Source of the DNA: Ralstonia sp. TCR112
GTDB lineage: Bacteria > Pseudomonadota > Gammaproteobacteria > Burkholderiales > Burkholderiaceae
Direction: 5' to 3'
NCBI RefSeq assembly: GCF_007997035.1
Contig: NZ_VOSS01000084.1
Coordinates: 1 to 61,179 of the forward strand
DNA length: 61,179 nucleotides
The position numbers and the translations under genes are program-made. Positions 39,520 through 48,632 of the stretch are shown piece after piece (the first letter of the stretch is position 1; each line of letters starts with the position of its first letter). The notes beneath the pieces are model-generated. The model saw only the letters and a program-made list of their open reading frames with translations. It searched no databases and was not told the DNA's origin.

Positions 39520-40983
39520 TTAAATCGGATAGTGGCGCGGCGTATTCTGCAAGGTGATCCAGCGCAGTTCGGTAAATTCCGCAATCGACGCCTTGCCGCC
39601 AAACCGGCCGTAGCCGCTGCTCTTCACGCCGCCAAACGGCATCTGTGCCTCGTCGTGCACGGTGGGGCCGTTGATGTGGCAGATGCCCGATTCGATACGC
39701 TGCGCAACCCGCATCGCGCGCGACACATCGCGGCTGAACACGGCGGCCGACAAACCGTATTCGCTGTCATTGGCCAGGCGAATCGCCTCTTCATCGCCAT
39801 CCACGCGCGCCACCGTCACCACGGGGCCGAACGATTCCTCGTTGTACAGCCGCATGGCGGGCGTCACGCCATCCACGATGGCCGGCTGCACGATGGCGCC
39901 ATCCATGTGCAAGCCGACGGGCAGCGCAGCGCCGTGCGCGCGGGCATCTTCCACCAGCGCCTGCACGCGCCTGGCTGCATCTACGCTCACCATCGCGCCC
40001 AGTTGCGCGGTCGCGTCAGTCGGGTCACCTGCGCGCAGCGTGCGCGCCTTGGCGGCCAGCTTGTCGACGAGGGCATCGGCAATCTTGCGATCGACAATGA
40101 CGCGTTCGGTCGACATGCAGATCTGCCCCTGGTTGAAGAATGCGCCAAACGCAATCGCGTCCACCGCGGCATCCAGGTCGGCATCGTCCAGCACCAGCAC
40201 CGGCGCCTTGCCGCCCAGCTCCAGCAGCGCAGGCTTCAGGTGCCGCGCCGCGTGCTGCGCAATGATGCGCCCCACATGCGTCGAGCCCGTGAAGTTCACG
40301 CGGCGCACGGCCGGATGCGCGATCAGGCGCTCCACCACCTCGGCGGCATCGGCCGGCGCGTTGGTCACCACGTTCACCACGCCATCGCCCAGGCCCGCCT
40401 CCTGCAGCACGGTGCCGATCAGCCGATGCACGCCCGGGCACAGTTCCGACGCCTTGAGCACGACCGTGTTGCCGCATGCCAGCGGCATGGCCAGCGCGCG
40501 CGTGCCCAGGATCACCGGCGCGTTCCACGGTGCAATGCCGAGCACCACACCGCAAGGCTGGCGCACGGCCATCGCAAAGTTGCCCGGTACGTCCGACGGG
40601 ATGACGCTGCCGTCGATCTGCGTGGTCATGGAGGCAGCTTCGCGCAGCATGTTGGCCGCCAGCATGACGTTGAAGCCGATCCAGTTGGGGCTGGCGCCGG
40701 TCTCCGCCGCGCCGGCGCGGATGAAGGCGTCGGTGTGCTGGTCCATCAAGTCGGCCGCTTTGAGCAGCCGCTTGCGGCGCTCGCCCGGCGCCAAGGCCGC
40801 CCACGCGGGGAACGCATCAGCGGCAGCCTGCACAGCGGCGTCGGCATCTTCCAGCGTGGCCGCCGCCGCGCGCGATGCGACTGCGTCGTTGACGGGATTG
40901 CGGCGCTCGAAGGTGGCACCGCTGGCAGCTGGCCGGCTTTCACCGCCGATCAGCAGGGTCACAAGCTGAGTCACCTCAGGCAT
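39520..40983 (-). CDS. vdh: Vanillin dehydrogenase
   Basis: Oxidises vanillin (or other aromatic aldehydes) to vanillate with NAD+. A soluble aldehyde dehydrogenase of 487 residues, with the cofactor region VLGIAPWNAPVILGTRALAMPLACGNTVVLKASE (about 144-177), the catalytic Glu in LLELGGKAPVLVLDDAD (about 250) and the catalytic Cys in FNQGQICMSTERVIV (about 284). The ending GGKASIAEFTELRWITLQNTPRHYPI is that of Vdh-like enzymes (salicylaldehyde/vanillin branch). The frame extends to 41166, but the conserved start is the ATG at 40983, with GGAG nine bases before. It lies 38 bases after ech in the operon. Confidence 0.92.
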   Translation of the reverse strand: MPEVTQLVTLLIGGESRPAASGATFERRNPVNDAVASRAAAATLEDADAAVQAAADAFPAWAALAPGERRKRLLKAADLMDQHTDAFIRAGAAETGASPNWIGFNVMLAANMLREAASMTTQIDGSVIPSDVPGNFAMAVRQPCGVVLGIAPWNAPVILGTRALAMPLACGNTVVLKASELCPGVHRLIGTVLQEAGLGDGVVNVVTNAPADAAEVVERLIAHPAVRRVNFTGSTHVGRIIAQHAARHLKPALLELGGKAPVLVLDDADLDAAVDAIAFGAFFNQGQICMSTERVIVDRKIADALVDKLAAKARTLRAGDPTDATAQLGAMVSVDAARRVQALVEDARAHGAALPVGLHMDGAIVQPAIVDGVTPAMRLYNEESFGPVVTVARVDGDEEAIRLANDSEYGLSAAVFSRDVSRAMRVAQRIESGICHINGPTVHDEAQMPFGGVKSSGYGRFGGKASIAEFTELRWITLQNTPRHYPI

Positions 40984-41021
40984 GGGTTCGTCTCCGGGGG
41001 CGTTGGCGTGAGCGGACCAGA

Positions 41022-41855
41022 TCAGGCGCGCTTGTAGGCTTGCAGGCCTGGCTTGATCGACTTGTCGTCCAGGAACTGCTTGAGGCCCTGCTCGCGGCCG
41101 CCCTCCGGATCGCGCAGCGTGGCCTGGTCGAGCTTGGCGTACAGATAATCCTCGTTCTGCTCCCATGTCAGCTCGCGGCTGCGCTTGAAGCCGTGCTTGG
41201 CGGCGCGCAGCACCACGGGGTTCTTCTCCAGCAGCTTCTCGGCCAGTGCCACGGTGCGCGCACGCAGGTGGGCACGCGGCACGCTCTCGTTGACGAGGCC
41301 CATGGCGGCAGCCTGCTGACCGGTGAAGGTCTCACCGGTCATGATGTAGTAGAGCGCCTGGCGATGGCCCACGGTATCGGCCATCGCCTTGCTGACGAGG
41401 TTGCCCGGCGGAATGCCCCAGTTGATTTCCGACAGGCCGAAGGTGGCCTCGTCCGCCGCAATCGCCAGATCGCACGCCACCAGCGGCGAGAACCCGCCGC
41501 CGAAGCACCAGCCGTTGACCATCGCGATGGTCGGCTTGGCATACATGCGCAGCAGCTTCCATTGCCACTGGCAGGCATCGCGCCGGATCTTCTCCTGCAG
41601 GATTTCCGGGCCGGCGTCAACTTCGCGGAAGTACTCCTTCAAATCCATGCCCGCCGTCCACGCATCGCCCGCGCCGGTCAGTACCAGCACCTTGGCATCG
41701 GCATCCAGCTCCAGCGCTTCGAGCACCTGGATCATGTCCGAGTTGAGCGTCGGGCTCATGGCATTGCGCTTCTCGGGGCGGTTGAACGTCACCCATGCAA
41801 TGCCCTGGTCCACCTTTACGTCCACGGTTTGCCAGCGCCCTTGGTAATCAGCCAT
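41022..41855 (-). CDS. ech: Feruloyl-CoA hydratase/lyase
   Basis: Hydrates feruloyl-CoA and splits the adduct to vanillin and acetyl-CoA. It is a crotonase of 277 residues: FNRPEKRNAMSP (about 25-36), ALTG-equivalent GAGDAWTAGMDLKEYFREVD (oxyanion and CoA site, about 61-80), VNGWCFGGGFSPLVACDLAIAAD (about 113-135) and EINWGIPPGNLVSKAMADTVG with the catalytic Glu (about 143). The WTAGMDLKEYFRE and INWGIPPG stretches are typical of HCHL enzymes and not of ordinary enoyl-CoA hydratases. AAGGAG six bases before the ATG supports the start. It is the first gene of the six-gene ferulate operon, directly downstream of a MarR-type operator. Confidence 0.94.
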   Translation of the reverse strand: MADYQGRWQTVDVKVDQGIAWVTFNRPEKRNAMSPTLNSDMIQVLEALELDADAKVLVLTGAGDAWTAGMDLKEYFREVDAGPEILQEKIRRDACQWQWKLLRMYAKPTIAMVNGWCFGGGFSPLVACDLAIAADEATFGLSEINWGIPPGNLVSKAMADTVGHRQALYYIMTGETFTGQQAAAMGLVNESVPRAHLRARTVALAEKLLEKNPVVLRAAKHGFKRSRELTWEQNEDYLYAKLDQATLRDPEGGREQGLKQFLDDKSIKPGLQAYKRA

Positions 41856-41928
41856 TTCCGTCTCCTTGATCTGTCGGCTGCTTGAGATGCCCGCCGTCTT
41901 GTGTGCGGCGCGTCTCAGCTTGGTGCCA

Positions 41929-41957
41929 ATTTAATATCAGGTAGCCTGATATAACAA
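41929..41957 (-). promoter_or_regulatory. Promoter of the ferulate operon with MarR operator in its spacer
   Basis: On the minus strand TTGTTA (41957-41952) and TTAAAT (41934-41929) are 17 bases apart and resemble -35 and -10 boxes. The spacer is almost exactly the inverted repeat ATATCAGGTAGCCTGATAT (41934-41952, arms of 7-8 bases around a 3-5 base centre). A repressor bound there would exclude RNA polymerase. The site also sits between ech and the divergent MarR gene, so it may control both. In related bacteria the repressor FerR/FerC is released by feruloyl-CoA. Confidence 0.75.
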
Positions 41958-42042
41958 GGAGATTATCATTGCCGTAAACCCTGATCCGAACGACACGTAG
42001 CAGAATGTGCGCATCTGCATAGGTGCACACCCACTCACATCC

Positions 42043-42516
42043 ATGGCGGCCACACGAACCAAACGCAACACACCTCAGCCCGCACAAGACGGCGCACCCG
42101 CAACGTCTGCACGACTGCCCTACCTGATCGGCCGCACCGATCGCATCGTCAAGCGCCGCCTGGGCGAAGCGCTCGCCCCGCACGGGCTGACGGTGCCGCA
42201 ATTCACGGCGCTGTCTGTGCTGCACGCGCGCGGCAGCCTGTCGAACGCGCAACTGGCGGAGCGCTCGTTCATGTCGCCGCAGTCGGCCAATGAAGTGGTG
42301 AAGGCGATGGAAGCCCGCGGCTGGGTGACGCGCACGCCCGACCCAACGCACGGCCGCATCGTCATGCTCGGGTTGACCGACGAAGCGCTCGCCTTGCTGG
42401 CGCTGTGCGACGAGGCCGTCAGCCGGCTCGAGCAGGAAATGCTGCAAGGAATCGACGCTGCGCACGCGGCATTGCTGCACGATCTGCTGCTGCAATGCGG
42501 GCGCAATCTGCGCTGA
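42043..42516 (+). CDS. MarR-family repressor, likely of the ferulate operon
   Basis: A winged-helix regulator of 157 residues: YLIGRTDRIVKRRLGEALAPHGLTVPQFTALSVLHARG, then LSNAQLAERSFMSPQSANEVVKAMEARGWVTR (recognition helix, about 70-100) and the wing DPTHGRIVMLGLTDEA. Divergent placement from ech around a palindromic operator makes it the probable feruloyl-CoA-responsive repressor (FerR/FerC-like). The start is uncertain. ATG 42043 has no clear ribosome-binding site, and a GTG at 42007 would add 12 residues. A good AAGGAG at 41956-41961 has only an ATT codon behind it, followed by a stop at 41998. The gene is followed after 171 bases by the RND pump on the same strand. Confidence 0.86.
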   Translation: MAATRTKRNTPQPAQDGAPATSARLPYLIGRTDRIVKRRLGEALAPHGLTVPQFTALSVLHARGSLSNAQLAERSFMSPQSANEVVKAMEARGWVTRTPDPTHGRIVMLGLTDEALALLALCDEAVSRLEQEMLQGIDAAHAALLHDLLLQCGRNLR

Positions 42517-42569
42517 GCGGGGCCCTTCAGTTGCCACGGCAGTTGCCGTTATGCAATGTAATAAAGTCA

Positions 42570-42590
42570 GATCAAAGCGACATATTGATC
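42570..42590. promoter_or_regulatory. Inverted repeat in the RND pump promoter region
   Basis: GATCAA (42570-42575) and TTGATC (42585-42590) form a 6+6 inverted repeat with a 9-base gap, in an AT-richer stretch about 100 bases before the pump gene. It could bind a repressor; short arms make this tentative. Confidence 0.35.
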
Positions 42591-42687
42591 GGCGGCCCCC
42601 GGCGCTAGAATGGCTGGTCCCTGCCTGTCGGGCCGGATCGAACAACCGTCGCCCTCCATCAACGCACCGCGGTTCTGAAACGCCTCC

Positions 42688-45600
42688 ATGTGGATTGTCC
42701 AACTCGCGCTGCGAAGGCCGCTGACGTTCATCGTCCTCGCCCTGCTGATCCTGCTGGCGACGCCGTTTACGCTCATGCGTACGCCCACGGACATCTTCCC
42801 GGAAATCGACATTCCGGTCGCGAGCATCATCTGGAACTACAACGGGCTGCCCGCGAAGGAGATGGCCGACCGCATCGTCTCCGTCACCGAGCGCAGCCTG
42901 ACGACGACCGTCAACGACATCGAGCACATCGAGTCGCAATCGTTGGGCGGCGTGTCGATCATCAAAGTCTTCTTCCAGCCCAACGCCAACATCCAGACCG
43001 CGCTCGCGCAGATCGTGGCGAGCACGCAGGCGCAGGTGCGGCAGTTGCCGCCGGGCACCACGCCGCCGCTGGTGATCAAGTATTCGGCGTCGAGCATTCC
43101 GATCCTGCAACTGGGCCTGTCGAGCAACACGCTGTCGGAGCAGGAACTCAATGATGCGGCGCTGAACTTCCTGCGCCCGCGCCTGATCACGGTGCCGGGC
43201 ATCGCGGTGCCGTTTCCGTATGGCGGCAAGAGCCGGCAGATCACGGTCGATCTCGATACGCAGAAGCTGCTGGCGCAGGGCCTGACGCCCGTCGACATCG
43301 TCAACGCGGTAGGCGCGCAGAACCTGATCCTGCCGGCCGGCACGCAAAAGATCGACGCCACCGAATACGGCGTCACGCTCAACGGCACGCCGGGCAGCAT
43401 CGCCGCGCTCAATGCGATTCCGGTAAGGGCCAGCAACGGCGCCACGCTGTACCTGGGCGACGTGGCCCACGTGCGCGACGGTTTCTCGCCGCAGACGAAT
43501 GTGGTGCGTCAGGACGGCCAGCGCGGGGTGCTGCTGTCCATCCTGAAGAACGGCGGCGCATCGACGCTCGATATCGTCAACAACATCCACAAGCTCCTGC
43601 CGGCCGCGGCCGCCGCGCTGCCTCAAGACTTGAAGATCACGCCCCTGTTCGATCAGTCGCTGTTCGTGAAGGCGGCCATTGAAGGCGTGATCCGCGAGGC
43701 GATCATCGCCGCATGCCTGACGGCGGCCATGATCCTGCTGTTCCTCGGCAACTGGCGCAGCACGGCCATCATTGCAGTGTCGATTCCGCTGTCGATTCTC
43801 TCGTCGATCATCGTGCTGCACCTGATCGGCGAAACCATCAATCTGATGACGCTCGGCGGCCTGGCGCTGGCGGTCGGGATTCTCGTGGACGACGCCACCG
43901 TCACCATCGAGAACATCGAGCGCCACCTGCACGAAGGCAAGGCGCCCGTCACCGCCATCCTGGATGGCGCCGCCGAAATTGCCGTGCCCGCCTTCGTGTC
44001 CACAATCTGCATCTGCATCGTGTTCGTGCCGATGTTCTTCCTCACGGGCGTGGCGCGTTACCTGTTCGTGCCGATGGCCGAAGCGGTAATCTTCGCCATG
44101 CTGGCGTCATACGTGCTTTCGCGCACGCTGGTGCCGACGCTGGTGATGATGCTCATGACCGGCCACCCGCATGACGCCGGGAAAGCCGACGCAAAACCGA
44201 GCACGTTCGGCCGCATCTACCGGGCGTTCAACACGCAGTTCGAACACATGCGCGGCAACTACGCCGCCATCCTGGGCGGGCTGCTGGAGCGCCGCCGCGT
44301 ATTCGCGCTGTCATTCCTGGGCTTCTGCGTGGCGTCGTGCGCGCTGTTCCTGGTGCTGGGCCGTGACTTCTTCCCCGATGTGGATGCCGGACAGATCCGC
44401 CTGCACATGCGCGCACCGTCGGGCCTGCGGATTGAAGAAACCGCACGGCTGGCCGACGAGGTGGAAACAGCCATCCGCGACATCATCCCCAAACAGGAAC
44501 TGTCGACGATTCTCGACAACCTCGGCGTGCCGAACTCGGGGATCAATCTGTCGTACAGCAACGCGGGCACCATCGGCACGCTCGACGGTGAAATCCTGAT
44601 TGCCCTGCACGAGGGCGAGCGCAAACCCAGCGCGGAATACATCCGCCGCCTGCGCGAAGAACTGCCGAAGCGCTTTCCGGGCGTGGAATTCGCGTTCCAG
44701 CCTGCAGACATCGTCAGCCAGATCCTGAACTTTGGTTTGCCGTCGGCCATCGACGTGCAGTTCTCCGGCGCCGACGTGGCCACCAACAAGCAGCTTGCGG
44801 GCATGCTGGCCAACCGCATCAAGCAGATTCCTGGCGCGGTGGATACGCATGTGCACCAGCGTTTCGACCAGCCCACGCTCGCCTTGAACATGGACCGCAC
44901 GCGCATCCAGCAGGTCGGCCTGGAAGGGCGCGACGTGGCGCAGAACCTGCTCGTGTCGCTCAGCTCAAGCTTCCAGACCTCGCCCACGTTCTGGCTCAAC
45001 CCGATCAACGGTGTGGTGTACCAGGTAGCCGTCACCAGCCCGCAGTACCGCGTCGATTCGCTCGACGCGCTGCTGCGCACGCCGGTGGCCAGCTCGCGCG
45101 GCGGCGCTGCACAGGCAGGCGGCCCGCAGTTGCTGGGCAACCTCGTGCAGGTGAGCCCCGCGGTGCAGCCGCAAGTGGTGTCGCACTACGACATCACGCC
45201 GGTGGTGGACGTCTATGCCGCCGTGCAGGGCCGTGACCTGGGCGCGGTCGCCAAGGAAGTGCAGAAGGCCGTCGACGATATCCGCCCGAAACTGCCGCGC
45301 GGCGCGCAGGTCACGGTGCGCGGTCAGGTGAAGACAATGGAATCGTCGTTCCTCGGCTTGGGGCTCGGCCTCGTCATGGCGATCGTGCTGGTGTACCTGC
45401 TGATCGTGGTGAACTTCCAGTCGTGGATCGACCCGCTCATCATCGTGACCGCACTGCCCGCGGCGCTGGCGGGCATCGCCTGGATGCTGTTCGTGACGGG
45501 GACGACGCTGTCGGTGCCCTCGCTCACGGGGGCAATCATGACGATGGGCGTGGCGACGGCCAATTCAATTCTGTTGATCTCGTTCGCGCGCGAGCGATTG

Positions 45601-45894
45601 GCCGAAGGCATTGCGCCGGTGCAGGCCGCGCTGGAAGCCGGCGCCACCCGCCTGCGCCCGGTGCTGATGACGGCGCTGGCGATGATCATCGGCATGGTGC
45701 CCATGGCGTTGGGCTTGGGCGAAGGCGCAGAACAGAACGCGCCGCTGGGGCGCGCGGTGATCGGCGGTCTGCTGTTTGCAACCGTCTCGACCCTTTTCTT
45801 TGTTCCGGTGGTGTTTGCCAGCGTGCACAACAGATTGCAGCGGCGCGCCGCCCGGCGCAGTCACGATTTGCGGGGAAGCGAAGGACATGTCTGA
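42688..45894 (+). CDS. RND efflux pump inner-membrane permease
   Basis: The proton-driven inner-membrane component of a tripartite efflux pump, 1068 residues. Twelve helices are expected: one at the N-terminus (FIVLALLILLATPFTLM), a block of five at about 330-500 and a matching block at about 850-1040. Helix 4 has GILVDDATVTIENIERH with the Asp pair of the proton relay. MRTPTDIFPEIDIPVASI and the LSTILDNLG/VEFAFQPADIVSQ porter regions are standard. It is nearer to hydrophobic-compound pumps than to metal pumps, but substrate cannot be read off. The ATG lacks a strong ribosome-binding site. Its stop overlaps the adaptor start by eight bases. Proximity to the MarR gene suggests, without proving, aromatic-acid-linked control. 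Confidence 0.93.
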   Translation: MWIVQLALRRPLTFIVLALLILLATPFTLMRTPTDIFPEIDIPVASIIWNYNGLPAKEMADRIVSVTERSLTTTVNDIEHIESQSLGGVSIIKVFFQPNANIQTALAQIVASTQAQVRQLPPGTTPPLVIKYSASSIPILQLGLSSNTLSEQELNDAALNFLRPRLITVPGIAVPFPYGGKSRQITVDLDTQKLLAQGLTPVDIVNAVGAQNLILPAGTQKIDATEYGVTLNGTPGSIAALNAIPVRASNGATLYLGDVAHVRDGFSPQTNVVRQDGQRGVLLSILKNGGASTLDIVNNIHKLLPAAAAALPQDLKITPLFDQSLFVKAAIEGVIREAIIAACLTAAMILLFLGNWRSTAIIAVSIPLSILSSIIVLHLIGETINLMTLGGLALAVGILVDDATVTIENIERHLHEGKAPVTAILDGAAEIAVPAFVSTICICIVFVPMFFLTGVARYLFVPMAEAVIFAMLASYVLSRTLVPTLVMMLMTGHPHDAGKADAKPSTFGRIYRAFNTQFEHMRGNYAAILGGLLERRRVFALSFLGFCVASCALFLVLGRDFFPDVDAGQIRLHMRAPSGLRIEETARLADEVETAIRDIIPKQELSTILDNLGVPNSGINLSYSNAGTIGTLDGEILIALHEGERKPSAEYIRRLREELPKRFPGVEFAFQPADIVSQILNFGLPSAIDVQFSGADVATNKQLAGMLANRIKQIPGAVDTHVHQRFDQPTLALNMDRTRIQQVGLEGRDVAQNLLVSLSSSFQTSPTFWLNPINGVVYQVAVTSPQYRVDSLDALLRTPVASSRGGAAQAGGPQLLGNLVQVSPAVQPQVVSHYDITPVVDVYAAVQGRDLGAVAKEVQKAVDDIRPKLPRGAQVTVRGQVKTMESSFLGLGLGLVMAIVLVYLLIVVNFQSWIDPLIIVTALPAALAGIAWMLFVTGTTLSVPSLTGAIMTMGVATANSILLISFARERLAEGIAPVQAALEAGATRLRPVLMTALAMIIGMVPMALGLGEGAEQNAPLGRAVIGGLLFATVSTLFFVPVVFASVHNRLQRRAARRSHDLRGSEGHV

Positions 45895-47188
45895 GCAAAC
45901 ATCCGGTGCCCATTCCGGGGCGCATTCTGGCCACCTTGCGGACGGCCCGCCGCACCACGTCGTCACCGTCGACCCGATTGAACAGGTGGACCGCGGCCCC
46001 GCCATGCGCCGCGCACGCTGGGTCGTGATCGTCGTCGTGGTTCTGCTGGCACTGGGCGCTGCCCGCACGCTGGTCAGCCGCTACTACAACGCGCACGCGC
46101 TGGAGCGCCAGGTGAACGCGCAGACCAGTCGCTACGTCACCACCGTCGCCCCCAAACCGGCCAGCGCCAACCGCGAGCTGACGCTGCCGGGCACGCTGCA
46201 GGGCTACGTTGAATCGCCCATCTATGCCCGCACGAGCGGCTATGTGCTGCGCTGGTTCAAGGACATCGGCGCCCACGCCGACAAGGGCGAAGTGCTGGCG
46301 CTGCTCGACACGCCCGAAGTCGACCAGGAACTGAACCAGGCGCAGGCCACGCGCAACCAGGCTGCGGCACGCAAGGCGCTGGCGCAGACCTCGCTTACGC
46401 GCTGGCAGAACCTGCGCCAGAAAGACGCCGTCTCGCAACAGGAACTGGACGAGCGCACCAGCGCCGCCAACCAGGCCCAGGCCGACCTGGCCGCGGCCGA
46501 AGCCAACGTGCGCCGCTTGCAGGAGCTGCAAGGCTTCCGCCGCGTGGTGGCGCCGTTTGCAGGCGTGGTGACCAAGCGCAATGTCGACGTCGGCACGCTG
46601 GTCAACGCCGGCAATGCGGGCGCCAACCGGGAGCTGTTCACGCTGGCGCAGACCGATCCGCTGCGCATCTACCTGTATGTGCCGCAGGCGTATTCGCAGC
46701 AGGTGAAGGTCGGCCAGGACGTGGCCGTGACGCTGGCCGAGTTGCCGGGCCAGACCTTCCATGGCACCATCGCGCGCGCCTCCGGCGCCATCGACGCCGC
46801 CACACGCACCATGCAGGTGGAAGTGCAGCTGCCCAACAAGGACGGCCGCCTGCTGCCGGGTGCGTATGTGCAGGTCGCCATCAAGGGCAAATCGTCCGGC
46901 GACGATGCGGGCGCCAACGCGCAGGGCACCTATCTCGTGCCGACGAACACGCTGCTCTTCCGCAAGGAAGGCCCGCGCATCGCCGTCGCAGAAAACGGCC
47001 GCGCCGACCTGCGCCCCGTCACCATCGGGCGCGACTACGGCCGCACGGTGGAAATCGTGTCTGGCCTGAAGGCGACGGACGCGCTGATCCTGAACCCGGC
47101 CGATTCGATCGAGCAAGGCGAGGCAGTGACCATCGTCACGCCCGCACCCGCATCGGCACCGGGGGCATCGGCGCCGCACGCATCATGA
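45887..47188 (+). CDS. RND periplasmic adaptor (membrane fusion protein)
   Basis: A protein of 433 residues linking the RND permease to the outer-membrane channel. A His-rich cytosolic N-terminus (SGAHSGAHSGHLADGPPHHV) is followed by one membrane anchor (WVVIVVVVLLALGAARTLV, about 45-63). The lipoyl/barrel halves show SPIYARTSGYVLRWFKDIGAHADKGEVLALLDTPEVDQEL and VVAPFAGVVTKRNVDVGTLVN. A helical hairpin of QAQATRNQAAARKAL type lies between, and a beta-barrel domain LRIYLYVPQAYSQQVKVGQDV follows. The start ATG at 45887 lies inside the end of the permease gene. The stop overlaps the outer-membrane factor start by four bases. The three genes form one operon. Confidence 0.93.
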   Translation: MSEQTSGAHSGAHSGHLADGPPHHVVTVDPIEQVDRGPAMRRARWVVIVVVVLLALGAARTLVSRYYNAHALERQVNAQTSRYVTTVAPKPASANRELTLPGTLQGYVESPIYARTSGYVLRWFKDIGAHADKGEVLALLDTPEVDQELNQAQATRNQAAARKALAQTSLTRWQNLRQKDAVSQQELDERTSAANQAQADLAAAEANVRRLQELQGFRRVVAPFAGVVTKRNVDVGTLVNAGNAGANRELFTLAQTDPLRIYLYVPQAYSQQVKVGQDVAVTLAELPGQTFHGTIARASGAIDAATRTMQVEVQLPNKDGRLLPGAYVQVAIKGKSSGDDAGANAQGTYLVPTNTLLFRKEGPRIAVAENGRADLRPVTIGRDYGRTVEIVSGLKATDALILNPADSIEQGEAVTIVTPAPASAPGASAPHAS

Positions 47189-48629
47189 CGCGGCTGCACA
47201 CCACCGCGCTGGCGGCCTCGCTGATCGTCTCGCTGGCCGGTTGCTCGCTCGCGCCGACCTACGAGCGCCCCGCCATGGACGTGCCGGCGCACTGGCAGAC
47301 CGAAGCACCGTGGCGCGCCGCGCAGCCCGCCGATGCAACGCCCAAAGGCCCGTGGTGGCAGCGCTTCAACGATCCGCAGCTCGACAGGCTGATCACGCAG
47401 GCGCTGGCGCACAACCAGTCGCTCAAGGTCGCGCTGTCGAACCTGGAGCAGGCACAGGCGCAGACGCGCGTGGCACGCGCCAGCCTGCTGCCGACCATCA
47501 CGGCCACCAACAACGACACGCGCACGCGCACGTCGTCGGAGCGACCGCTCTCGTCGTACACCAGCCCGACCATGTCGACCATCCAGAGCGATTTCGTGCT
47601 GCGCGCCGACGCGAGTTACGAAGCCGATCTGTTCGGCCGCGTGCGCAACACCGTCGCCAACGCGGCGGCGAGCGAAGAGCAGGCCGGAGCCAACGTCGAG
47701 AACTTCCGCCTGCTGCTGGCCGCGCAGGTCGCCACCACCTGGTACAACCTGCGCGAGACCGACGCGGAAATCGCCGTGGTGCAGGAAGGGCTGGCGCTGC
47801 AGCGCAAGGCGCTCGATTTCGTCACCTCACGGCATCAGGACGGCGTGGCATCGGGGCTCGACCTGGCGCAGCAACAGGCGCTCGTCGACAGCACCGCCAC
47901 GCAGGCCGAACTGCTGACCAAGCAACGCGCGCAGTACGAGCACGCGCTGGCCACATTGGTCGGCACACCTGCACCCGCTTTTCACATCGAGCCGACGCCG
48001 CTCAAGGGCACGGCGCCGCAGATTCCGGTGGCGCTGCCGTCCGACGTCATCGAACGCCGGCCCGACGTGGCGGCGCTGAACGCGGGGCCGCTGCCGCCAA
48101 TGCGCAAGTCGGTGTGGCACGCGCTGCGTTCTTCCCGAGCGTGATGCTCAACGGCGGCGCCGGTTGGGAAAGCCGCGATCTGGCGCTGCTGTTTTCTGCG
48201 CCGACGCTGCTGTGGTCGTTCGGCACGCAGATCGCGCAGACGGTGTTTGACGCCGGCCGCACGCGGGCGCGTGTGGACATTGCCAACGCGGCCTACCAAG
48301 GTGCGATCGCCAACTACCGCCAGACGGTGCTGGGCGCGCTGCAGGAAGTCGAAGATGGTCTGGCCGGGCTGCAATCGCTGGACCGTGCCGCAAGCCAGGC
48401 GCGCCATGCCGTGGAAAGCGCCCGCAAGGTCTACGACATTGCTAGCGCACGCTATGAGGGCGGCTTGGCAACGTCGTTGGACGTGATCACCGCGCAGCAG
48501 TCGCTGTTGAACAACCAGCGCACGGCGGTGCAGATTCTGGGCCAGCAAATGACGACGAGCGTGTTCCTCGTCAAGGCGGTGGGCGGCGATTGGAACCAGG
48601 CCGCAGCCGCGCCGATGGCCACGCGATAG
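47185..48629 (+). CDS. Outer-membrane efflux factor, NodT family lipoprotein (frame broken near 48072)
   Basis: A TolC-like channel for the RND pump. A lipoprotein signal MTRLHTTALAASLIVSLAGC (lipobox LAGC) leads to LAPTYERPAMDVPAHW and WWQRFNDPQLDRLI, the NodT opening. SVALPSDVIERRPDV-type sequence (VALPSDVIERRPDVAA) ends the first frame near 48144. The second half, from NAQVGVARAAFFPSVMLNGGAGWESRD to GGDWNQAAAAPMATR, lies in another frame and ends at 48629. One missing base at about 48068-48077 (GCGGCGCTGAA for GCGGCGGCTGAA) joins them to 481 residues, the family norm. If real, the break would disable the pump unless another TolC substitutes. It is co-translated with the adaptor. Confidence 0.88.
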
Positions 48630-48632
48630 GCG

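Noticed and set aside
41956..42000. A short leader peptide starting at ATT 41968 after AAGGAG
   Set aside because: ATT is a very rare start, and the ten-codon frame ends at 41998 with no attenuator-like structure; noted only as context for the uncertain MarR start.
41848..43932. A 694-codon minus-strand open frame crossing the MarR gene and RND permease
   Set aside because: It is antisense to two clear genes and to an operator, and rich in Arg/His/Gln without domains; a shadow frame.
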